Source of the DNA: JAHZMA01 sp965205905
Lineage (GTDB): Bacteria; Pseudomonadota; Alphaproteobacteria; JABAAW01; JAHZMA01
Length of the DNA: 64,000 nucleotides
Assembly (NCBI GenBank): GCA_965205905.1
Contig: CBDBHZ010000012.1
Location: forward strand, 496,001 to 560,000
Direction: 5' to 3'
Numbering within the stretch: the stretch's first letter is position 1; every line of letters starts with the position of its first letter. Shown here piece after piece: positions 36,901-49,010 of this stretch. Below the pieces are notes generated by a model. It did no database searches. It was not told the origin of the DNA and saw only the letters and a program-made list of their open reading frames with translations. Position numbers and translations under genes: made by a program.

Positions 36901-39900
36901 AACGATTATATAGTCATAGCTAACATCACCGCCTTTGCTGGTGGTGGTGAGTTTAAGCGGTATCTGGATACTGGTATCATTCAATGCGCGGTCAAACTTG
37001 ATGGTTACATCAATATCATCACCCGCCAGCACATCATATTCTGGTTTTTCAAAAACAACCGAGCTTAGCTTAACATGCAAATGAGAAACTGGCGCGGCAT
37101 TGCCGACAGTGAAACCAGATGCCGCCCAGCCTGCTGTGGTCGTCGCTAGCGTATATTCATAACGTTTGCCATGCGAATCCACAGCTGAGGTATACAGAGG
37201 AAGCGAGACTTCTGTTACACTATCAGGCACGGGAACAGTGATGACAGGAAGCGGTGTGCCTGTGTTATCACTTGGCCCTGAATATTCTGTAACGGCAATC
37301 GGCACATTAACCGCGCTTGTTAATGCTTTTGTTAGCACCAACCTAACATCTTGATTGCTATCGGTGTTGTTAATCGTCTCACCCGCTTTGGTGTAGTAAT
37401 CAGTAGTTTCAAAATTCAGCGCAGTATCGCTGATAGTAATGGTCATGACTTTGGTTGTGCCTGCCGTAAAGCCAGCTGGCCAACGCGGATATGTGCCATC
37501 ATTCAGATTGCCTGCAATGGTCGTGTCATAAAGCTCATACACAACACTATCAACCCCTACTGTTGGCAAGGCATAAGTAAATGTTCCGCTTTTACTATTC
37601 GCGCTAATCGTAACTGTAGGATAGGTAATAACACCTGCAACAGCTCCCGTATATTCAGTGCGTTTCATCGGGATGGTAATATCGCCATCCACATCAAAAA
37701 CGGTTGATACGGTAATATCTAATGTCGCGCCTACCGCCACATTATCATCAGGTTTCTCAAATTCAATCACATCATTATCAACAGTAAAGGTACTGGTTAC
37801 TGTGCGCCCAACACCAGCGGTGGCATCTAATCCTGCAGGCCACGTTGCATTGGCAGTATCAAACGCATATGATACGCTTACCACGTCACCTGCCAAATCA
37901 TTTGCTACATCATTGCTTGTTGGCACTGTATAAGTGATGGTGCTATCTTCAGTCGCACCATCAGCAAAAAGAACTGGGATAGTAGTGCTATCGGGTGTGC
38001 CATCATTTCTGGTAATTGTTTGTATCACTGGAACGGTTGTTGCCCCAATCGCACCACCCGGTAGATTGATTTTCACAGTGATAACATCACCATCGGCAAC
38101 TGTTTGCGTGGCAATATCAAAGTCGATATTCGGGTCAGTCAATGTAAATGTAACCGTTTTTGCCCCTATCACATAGGCATCAACAGGCCAACTCGCATCA
38201 CCATCAAGCAATTCATATATATATGTCGTCCCAATATCGTTTCGGTCGCTAGAGGCAACATGGCTGATAGGAATAACCGTGCCACCAAGCGGATATGTCA
38301 GCGGCTTGGTTGTGCCATCATCGCTATATGGCAATTCATAATTTGCCACTAAGGCTGGGCTATCTAACGTAACATCAAAATTAACAGTCTCACCAAGACG
38401 GATATTGCCATTATTTGCCACTGTGCCAAGCGTTACACCGCCAGATTTTATGCTGATTGTGCTAATGGTGATACCAGTCCCAACATTCAGCGTCGCGGGC
38501 CAATCACCATTTGTGTTATCTTCACTATCAACTGTATCAAATTCATAGACCACATCTTGACCTGCCGTGCTAGCAGGTGCGATATATGTCAACGGTAGTA
38601 AATCAAGATCAGTCTTACCAGCAAGAATCGTAGCACTGATATAATCTGGCAGACCACCATTCACTGTCCGCTTAATTGGAATCACAATATTAGCCAGTGG
38701 TGCTTGCGCGATTTCAATTTGGAGCGTTGCCGTGCCACCTTCGCGAACGTTAAATGCCCCAACATCGAAATTGACCGCAGCTGCATCAACTGTAAGCGTT
38801 ACGCTTGCGGGTGTGCCATCATCATCATAATGCGCGGGCCAATCACCATTTGCAACATGTTCGTTATTCACTGTATCAAACGTATAGGTAATAGATGTAT
38901 CGCCTGAATTGGCTGTTATATCTAAATCAAAATAAGAAATAGTCACATCAGTTACCGTAATTTTATCGTAAGTATCAAGCGGTGCGCCACCATTAACTGT
39001 TGGATTGACTCTTGTAATTTTTACTGGAATGTCAAAAGTAGCCGCTGGGATGGCATCAAAATCGATTCTAATGGTTTTTGTGGCAAGCGGCGCCACATTA
39101 TCATTCGCTCTATCAAACGCAATCTTACCATGCGATACAATAATTTCAGTGTCAGGCGCTACCGTGCCTGCTTGGAAAGCTGCTGGCCATACGGGAAGCG
39201 TCGCATCACTTGCATTGCCCAAACTACCTGTATCAAGTGCAACGTTAATCGTATAGCCTTGCTTATCAGCAGGCACAGTATAAGAAACCGTGTCTGCATC
39301 AGTGCCGTCTGCGATAGAAACAGAATAGCTATAATCAGGGGGGTCGGCAATGTTTTTGTTATTGGTAGCGGTTACGATCAACGGAATCACAATCGGACTG
39401 CCTGTGCTATTATTTTCCTGCAATCTCACCGTCATCGTAACTGTATCATTCACTTGTGCGGGCGGGTTGGTGGCGCTATCAAAATTGACACTATTCGTGC
39501 CGACCGACACCGTGCTAGAATTAGTGCCATTGGTATCTAATCTTAAAGCACTTGGCCATGTAACCGCATTATTCACTTCATTCGGGTCAAAACTATAGAC
39601 AAACGATGTAATATTAGCGGCAGGCGTAAAGATAATATCATCAGAAAAATCATTGCCTTGGGTAACTGTTACTTTGTCATATATCGGGGTTGATGGCGTG
39701 CCATCATTATAAGTGGGGGTAATAATATATGGAATTTCCGTCGTGAGTGCGTCGGCAACACTTGCCAATTCTATCCTTATCACCTGCGGTGGGTCAGTTG
39801 GCGTCAAATCATAATTGGCTTGAGCAAATTCAACGACGCTACTCAGAACAGTTACAACCGTGTCCGTAATACCAGTGGGCGTAAAGTTGGCATCATTCGG

Positions 39901-42900
39901 GATTCTAGTAGCATCAAATGAATATTCAATTCTATCAACCGTGCCGTCATTCGGGATAGCTTTTGTAATATCTTTGGTGGTATCGCCATCATTAAAGTCA
40001 ATGGTGAGGTCTGTTGGTAATGGAGAATTGCCATTTGTATAGAATATTGTTTCTTTAACCTGCACTTGTGTAATACCGCCCGTGCCATTAATCGCGCCAC
40101 CGGGTAGATTGATGGTAACAGTCGCTGTGGTACCCTCACGCACATCATATTCAAGTGCGCTAAATTGAATCGTTGGGTCACTGATGGTGAACGTAATCTC
40201 ATTAGGCGTATCAGCGCGTGTATCAGCAAGCCAATCAGGATTTGGCGTAACGCCATCAGCGAGTAGGTCTAGCAACTTAATAACCGTTGTTGAGGTAACA
40301 GCACCCAAAGCACTGCCCACAGGTGCGGTATAGTCAATATCAACTGATTCAGGCTGAGTTGCCAAAATCGGAACAGGCGGCCCATCAACATCGCTTGCCG
40401 AAACAGCAAGACTGGCATCTGGCGTAAATTTTGTGTTAATCGGTATATCCATATCGACGAGTGCATTGCTATTCAACTGAACCTTATATGTTGCCGTGGC
40501 ACCCGCGCGCATATTCACTGACGCAATATTAAAATTCAGACCACTATCAAGCACAGTCGCGGTGGTTGTTGGGATGGTTGCACCCACGCTAATAGCCGCT
40601 GGCCATGCCACAATAACGGGGTCACCCGGATTAACTGGTGGTATTGCATTGCCTTCACTGGCAGTATCAAATGTATATGTGTAAACTTTACCGACCGTAT
40701 CCGTGATAGGAATCGTGAAGCTGGCAGGACCAGTATCAGTTCCGATAAGAAACTCAGCCTCTACATAGTCTGTATCGCTATTCAAATCATTGGTTATTTT
40801 TATTGGAAGCTTAATGGTTACGCCTGCATTACCACTAAGTTTAGCATCTACCGCAAGCGTGCCACCTTGCCGTATATCATGCAGTGCCAGAGCAAATTCT
40901 ACAACTGGATTTTGAACAGTGATTGTTGAATTAGTCGGCGCTACTGGAATCAATTTATCAATCGCGTTACCATCTTTATCGGTATCTTGCGGCCATACAG
41001 GATTGCTTGCTAAGACTGCATTGGCTGCATTAGCCGTATCAAAATCATAAACCACTTCGGTACCATCTGCGGGACCAATATAAGAGAGTGTTTTGCTTTG
41101 CTCGCCATCAAGGAAATTCAGAAATTCAAAGGCATCTGGTAAATCTGCTACACTAGGGGTGCCAACATTCTCTCTACCAGTAATCAGAATAGGCACATCA
41201 ATCGCACCGATGGCAGGGCTATCAAGCGTCACTGTTATCGTGGCAGTCTGCCCCCCAACAATCGTCTGTGTTCCAGATACAGGCAGTTCAAATGAAATAC
41301 CCCTATCGCGAATTTCTATTGTTGCTTCTGTAACCGTGGTGCCTGCCGCAAAATCATTTGACCAATCACCATCAGTCGTTAAGAATTCATATTTAACTTC
41401 TGCAATGGTCGCATCATCAGCATCATAATCCAATGTGCCTTCGCCCGTTGTGCCATCAAGCGACATGGTTACAACAGTCGGCGTTCCCACTGTGCCATCA
41501 GTCATTGTATATGTTTTGTTCAGCGCGATTGTGCGGTTGGGCGCACCGACTGGTAACACCCACGTAACGGGCGCTTTAACCTTAATGGTGGCTTTTGAAT
41601 CGCGATAGATAGACTGAGTCGCAACAGCGGCATCAAAATCAAGCACTATTCGTTTGAGCTCAACATTCAAAACATCATCAGCGCCGCCATCTTGCTTGAT
41701 TTCCAACCATTTCGGCCAGTTGCTTTGCGTATCATCAAAACTATAAGTTACTGTATTGCCTGCCTCGTAAGTGGCAAACACCCCTTGTTCAACAAGCTCG
41801 GTAGTCGCGCTTGTCAAAACAGTTACAGGCACATCTGCGCCAGCCACTGGCGTAACCCCATCATCAACACTGGTTTTCAATGTAACAGGCAAGCCCGTTG
41901 CCTCCGCTACGGTCGCATCTAATATGACTGTGCTGGTATGAACAGTTTCTGAAGTGCGCTCAAGCGCCACATCCGCGCTAAACCCGATAGTTGCCGTAAC
42001 GCAAGCCGTTACCTCATCTTTGGTGCTATCAACACCAAAAGCTTGATTCCATGTTGCGCCACCGCCAACGCTAGCAACATCAAATTCAAATTTGAGTTTT
42101 GTATTATAGGGGTCGCTATCAGTTGTTGGGTCATAAGTGAATGTGCCCACACCATTTGTAAAAACAACTGTTACATCCTTATAGCTAACCGCTGGCGTGC
42201 CAGTGCCTTCGCATAATGTCTTCGTTACTTTCAGTGGTATGGTTTCAGTGCCAGCAAATGTGCCACCACTTAATGTTACGCCCACATCAACAGTATCACT
42301 TGTATGATTCACGCGATAAATAGCATCGGTCGCCGTTTTATCAGAAAGAGTAAAACTAATATCATCACTTAACACAGTCAGTGTGCTGGTTATTTGCGTG
42401 GTGCCCTCTTTAACCCCTTGAGCCGCTGGCCAATCAACAGTTGCATCATCAGCATCAGTATCATCTAGCGAAAATTCAATTATCGTTCCGCCTGTAAGTG
42501 TTGCATCCGAAAATTGATAGGGTTGGCTCGAGATTGTGTCGCCATCAGCAAATGTAACGCTTGCATAGCTATAAGTCGCGCCACCATCTGTGGTATAACG
42601 TATCGGCACAATGGTTTCGCCTACCGCAGGTGACGCCATCACCAACGCGATGTCTTTTGTGGCACCCACTGCAATTGGATCATCTGGCTCAAAGAAATCA
42701 ACCGATGGGTCAAGCACCGTAACGGTTACATCTGGCTTACTGCTACCTTCATTAACCCCTACTGGCCACGGTTCTATTGCAAGACTTGTATTGATATCTA
42801 GCGCACTTGCCGTATTGCCATCGCTATTATCATCAAATTCAAATTTAATCGTATCATCTTTATTATCCAATAAAGCATTATAATCAAAGGACCCAGATGA

Positions 42901-45900
42901 ACCATTGATAGGTATATCAACATTGACATAAGTTGCTGGTTGCGCCACGCTACCAGAAGGTGTTGTGATGAGTTTAATTGGAATTGTAAGCGCTGTTATG
43001 GTTGGGTTTAATAAACGAACATTGACCGTTACCTTAGCGCCCGCACGCACAGTCGTCAGCTGAGCAGCATCAAAATTAATCGCACCATCAACAACATTAA
43101 CTGTTGCCGTATTCAGCAACGGATCATCTATATTTAGTTTGACACCCGCAGGCAATGCTGAGCCAAAATCATAAGTAACGATTGTGCCACTAGAACTCGC
43201 TGGTGCTGTATAAGTGAAAGTGCCAGTTTTAGTGCCATCCAGAATTTCAACATCAGGCACCGCAGGCGCGTTAGCAGAAGTAACAGTAATTGGAATATAG
43301 ATTGTACCAGACGCAGGGCTTGCCAACTCTATTGTAATTGTTTCCGGAATTGTTTCACGCGCATCATAAGTGTTTGGCGAAAATTTGATAGCGCTATCTA
43401 GCACTGTTATCGTGGTTATAGGGGTGGTTGTGCCAGCCGTAATGCCATTAGGCCATTCAACATTATTGACAGGGTCAGCCGCATAACCATCGCCATTAAC
43501 ATCAAATTCATATCTTACAGTTGTGCCTCTGCCACTGGCATCAGCAATATAGCTAAATGTGTTGTTGATGATAGCACCATTAGCAAACACAGCTGTTTCA
43601 TAGGTAGGTGGTCCTGCCACCCCACCCGATGTGGTTGTTACTTTCAGTGGCACTTTGGTTTCACCAATCGCCTGCCCCGGTAGGTTAATGTCAATATCAA
43701 CACTTACGCCTTCGCGCACATTATAGCTAGCCACATCAAAATCAATATCAGCACTGGTAACTGTAACCGTAGCACTGCTAGGTGTGCCAGTTTTCAAACC
43801 ACCCGATAATGTGCCAAGCGTGTAGGTGAAAACACCATTTGCCGTTGCGGTATAGGTGAAAGTGCCGTCTGAATCGCCATCAGCAATCGACACATCGGCA
43901 ACCGCAGGCTCACCAACAGGTTCCGTAATTGGAATCTTAACATCATTATCAGCACCGCTGCCAATAGCGGGCGCTACCAACTCCACCTTAAGCGTTACAA
44001 TATCACCTACACGCGCAGGGTAATTCCCTTGTTCAAACTGGACACTACCATCGCGCACTGTGATTGTGCTGTTATTAAGCGTTGCATCTATATCAAACAA
44101 TCCAGCGGGCCAAGGGGAATTATCATTAGCATTAGGATGGAAATCAATAGTGTTATCAAATTGATAAAACACAGTAGCACCTTCTTCATTTGCAGGCGCA
44201 ATATAATCAGGCAATGCTTTACTGACTTCACCAGGAACAAAATCAGCATCTAAAAAGGTGGTTGTTGTGCTGCTTGATAATGTAACTGTTCTCTTATATG
44301 GCACTGATGTTGGGCCACTCACTCCACCCGGTATATTTATCGTTACCACTCCTGTTTGGGTCGGGTATATATGATGTTCCTTCGCATCAAACGCAATGCT
44401 ATTACTTTTCACTGTTACTTGAGCGTTCGTTACCGTTCCGGGTTTCAAGCCATCAATCGTGCTCATATCGTCAAATATGAATTCAACCACTGTGCCAGCT
44501 GTGCCAGTGATTGGCGTATAAGGGAAACTGCCACCAACACCGCCCGTTATAGGAATTATATCATCCGTATAAGTTACGCCACCATCTGTGCTATAGCGTA
44601 TCGGAACATTTATTGTTTCACCAGTAGCAGGCGCCGTTGCCAGCTCCACTGCTACCATTATCGTGTTGGTTTCACGCACAGTGTAAGGCGTAGCGGGTTG
44701 CACAAAATTAACCGCGCTATCAGTAACAGTAATCGTGCTCGTAGGCGTTGTTGTGCCAGCAGTAATGCCATCAACAACCGTAGTGCCATCAGCTAACACA
44801 ATCGTCTCGTTATCACTTGCAGTATTAAAACTATAAGCAATGGTGGTGCCGGGGGCAACACCTGTTGAATCATAATCGTGCGCATTTTGACGTAAATTCG
44901 CAGAAATAGTGCCGTCTTCTATTACTGGAAGGCTAGGTGTGCCACCCGGTGGGGTTGTGATAACGCTTAATGGGAGGTTGGTAATACCAGTCGCGATAGA
45001 ATTCGCCAATATAAGCCCTATATCTACCGTTACACCTTCGCGCACATTATAAGTGGTCGCGCCAAAATTGATAGAGCTATCAATAATGCTTACAGTAGTG
45101 AATGTCGCCGTTTTGCCTTCGCGCACCCCATCAGGCAGCGGCGTGCCAAATGCGTAAGTGAAAGTTGCTTTACTCGAATCTGTATGCGTAATTGTTTTCG
45201 TAACAGGGTCACCAGCATTAAATACTATCTGATATGGATTATTAAGGGCGTCGGTTGTAACACCATCAATCGTATAAGGAATTGTCAATGTAGCATCAGC
45301 AGCGGTTGCCAACGTTACGTCAATATCAAGAGAAAGCGTAGAGCCTTTACGCCCTTCATAAGAAGTACTTCCAAAATTTATATCGGGGTCGTCAACATCA
45401 ATCCTCGCGGTCGTTATCGTGCTACCTGCACTTACCCCTGCGGTAAAGCCTGTGCTAGCGAAACCAAAATCTATATAATCTATATCCACACCGCCAATAG
45501 GGAGGGCTGGATATGTTAAAGTCTCATCGCTCTGACCATTGGCAATAATTACAGTTTCTGCGAAAGGTGCGGTTGTACCATCAATCAGATATATCGTTCC
45601 TGCCACTGGCACCGTAATGCTACCGCTTGAATGGGTGACAGAATGGCTTAACAGCACTTTAACATTAACAGATGCGCCCCCCCGTACAGAATAATTAGCT
45701 GCATCAAAATCAGCTTCAATTTCACGTATCGTTGCCACTATATCCGATTTTGTGCCTGCAGTCACGCCATTTGGCAATGTGCCAAAGCTAAATTCTACCG
45801 TTGAGTCTTTCGCCGCCACATAAGCTGCATTCGCTGTAAATGTTCCGACTAAAGAATTACCTGAACCTTGAGGGAACGTAATACTGCCAATAACGTAACT

Positions 45901-48900
45901 TGGTTTGGTAACGATACCACCAGGATTTTTTTCCACCGCCAAGATAGGAATGCTAATATTATTGGCTCTTATGCCCGTCATTGTAACAGGAATAGCAAAT
46001 GTATCACCGCTCAAAAAGTCAAATGCCGCATCTTGATTAAATTCAACAACCAAATCATTCACTGTAATCGTTGCTATTGTATTATTAAAAGGCGTCATAT
46101 CTGCTGGCCAGTTCGCATGCAACTCATCAAAACTGAATTCCACGATTGTGCCACCCACCTGCCCAGTCGCATCAAATTTAACAATTTTTGCTGGATCGTT
46201 ATCATCAAATTTAACAGTTTCGTCGGCAGACGTTTCCACTCCATTAATCTTGACACTCAGTGGCAACACTGTTTCCAAACCAATCGCTGGGCTTGCTAAT
46301 TGCACATCAATATCAACATCACCATTTACTGCAACAGAATATTTGTCAGAAGCGAATTGAACCCTTTCATCTTTCACATCTATATCCGCTGTTGATAAAC
46401 TGCCCAACGTAACAATCGCATCTGCGGTATTAACCGCACTCAGAGTAATTGCTCTTAGATCACCACGGTTATGAGTCGCTTTATCAGCCTCATAAAGCGC
46501 TGGAAGCGTGCCGATTGTATCACCCTCAGCGATTGTGAATACACCTGCATCCACGCCATCAATTTGATACGGAATTTCAATCTCTTTGATGGTAGGTGCA
46601 GCCAATTCTACCGTAATATCAACCATGCCACCGCGCCGCACATCATAAACCGCGCTCGTGAAATTAACATCACTGCTGACAATATCAATTCTTGTCGTCT
46701 CAATGCCACTCGGGTCAGTTTGCAACCCATGTGGTAACGTGCCAAATGTAACATCCACATGATTACCCGCCGTGCCAGCTGTTGCGTTAAACGTATAAAA
46801 ACCTTCAGTATCCCCCGCAGGAATAATTGCCTCGCCCGGTATAATAGTGCCACTTATATTAACTGGAATCTTAGTCTCAATATTAATCGGATTGACAGTA
46901 ACCACTTTCACCTTAATAGAATTATTTTCTCTTACCTTATAGGTGGCTGCCCCAAAATTAATACTGGTATCGCTGATTGCAATCGTAAATGTCTCATTAT
47001 CACCCGTGCCGATGCCATTTGAAAAATCAGACATTGTATACACAATTTCGGTGCCCAACACCGAAAGTGCGCCATTATAGGTAATATCTTTTGATTGCTC
47101 GCCAATACCAAAACTAATTGTTTGTTCAAAAATTGTTGTTGCTGTGCCGCCTTGTGGTGTTTCCACCCCAGTTACCTTAATATCAATCGGTGCTGTTGCC
47201 ACCTCGTCAAGCTCTAATTGGAACGTAACATCTCTGCCCACGCCAAGCCGTAAATAATCTTGCGAAAACGTGAGAAGATTGCGATAGGTAATGGTGGCCG
47301 TTACTTCCTTTATCGCGCCTTCTTCTAGCCCTGATGATGCTGATAGATTGCTACCAAACGTTACCTTAACCACATCATCAATTGTATAATTAGTCGTAGG
47401 AAGCTTATAAACAGCCGTTGCACTACCCTTCGCAAATATAACAGATTTACTATTATCTGTGCTAATAACCTTGCCTGCACGTAAATGTGTAATACTTAAC
47501 GGCACAAGATCTGAGCCTGTTCCTGTTCTGGTCATGGTCATCGGTATATCCAGCACGCTGCCTTGCTTCACATTTGTATAGGTTGAATTATCAAATGTAA
47601 TGGTATCAGTGCGTAATTGCACGATATGGGTTTTATTGCCATTGGTGGTAATTGTAATGCCCGCTGGCAGAGGCAACCCTATGCTAAATGTGATTGCGCT
47701 ATCGGCTTCCTTACCCGATGTATTATAAGAAAATGTCTTGCTGGTCTCGCCTGTTTGGAAATTTAATGTTTCATTATCAGGCACAGGGTCGCCGTTAGTA
47801 TCAGTTCCAGCAATATCAATAACCACATCAAATGCTTGCACCGCCGCCGCCGCCAATTCAACAGTTACATTAACTGTGTCACCATTATTCGCATTTTGCG
47901 TGGCTTGCGCAAAACCAATCTCACCTGAAACCACTTTCACAGCCGCAATATTCGGCATTCCCACTTTTATGCCACCACCAATAGTGCCAGCATCCAGGCG
48001 ATATTCCCTATCACCTTCAGTGCCATTATAATTAAGAGTCGTGCGTTTTTCAGTAATGCCATTGGGCAGTAAATCAGTAGTATCTTGATTCACTGGGAAT
48101 ATGACTGTTACATCTTGCCAACCACCTCCCGTTAGATTTCTATATTGCGCATTAATGCTAATCGGGATGGTTAAATCCTCATTACTCGTCAGCCGTAAAT
48201 CAATATCCACCGATTGACCGGGATTCATCAGATATTCTGTTTCTCCAAAATTGGCATAAATACCTTCTAAATCAGGGTCTTCTTGAATAGTAAATGTAAA
48301 AATTTCAAATTCGCCTGCTTGCAACCCTGCGGGCAAATCATATTTGGGTTCTTTAGGAGTTGAATCAGCTGTTTCTGGCAAACTATAAGTTACATAACCA
48401 TTTGCCGAGCTGGTTGCCGCCTGATAAGAAAAGCTTTTGCTATCTTCGCCCTCTTCAAACACAAATTCTACCACTGATGTTTTACTGCCACTGCTACTCG
48501 GTATCACTTCTAAAACATTAACAGGCACTGTTATTTGTTGGTTCGCAGGCCTTGATAATATAATAAAGCCCTCAGCGGTTCCGCCGACTGTGACTCCTAC
48601 CCCGCCTGAGATAAAGCTGACATCATTGGTTTCTACAGTAATGGTTGTTTCGCGTGGCGCCCGCTTGCCATATTTGGTTTCCCCATCATCTGATTCAACA
48701 AAGTCAAAATTAAAACTATAGGTAACCACATCGCCTGCCTCGCGGTCTTCAGCCAGATAGGTGAAAATTGCTGAACTTTCGCCCTCTGCCATCGTTACCA
48801 CTGGACGCACGGCTGGAACGCTTGGCACACCACCAACGGCTTCTTCCAGAATAAGATTTAAGCCACCGGCAGGTGCGACGAATGCCTCATCACCCTTTGT

Positions 48901-49010
48901 AAGATTGATGGTAATCTCAACCTCGCCATCAACTGTAACTTCATAATTTTCAGCCCCAAAAGAAAATCTTGCCTCATAACTTGGTGGAGTAATCGTGGTA
49001 TTAGCCGATG
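22940..49010 (-). repeat. Array of about 75 degenerate ~330-bp coding repeats
   Basis: The giant gene is built from tandem units of about 300-350 bases. I counted them by the recurring start of each unit (acidic residue, then x-V/I-x-F) and find 54 in the first frame and about 22 in the second. DNA identity between units is low to moderate, so the array is old rather than a recent expansion; protein conservation is in strands and in a few residues. Middle units (about 34300-46150) share the YxFD...WP insertion, and C-terminal units (about 23300-28760) alternate between two types. The exact number needs a profile search. Confidence 0.75.
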
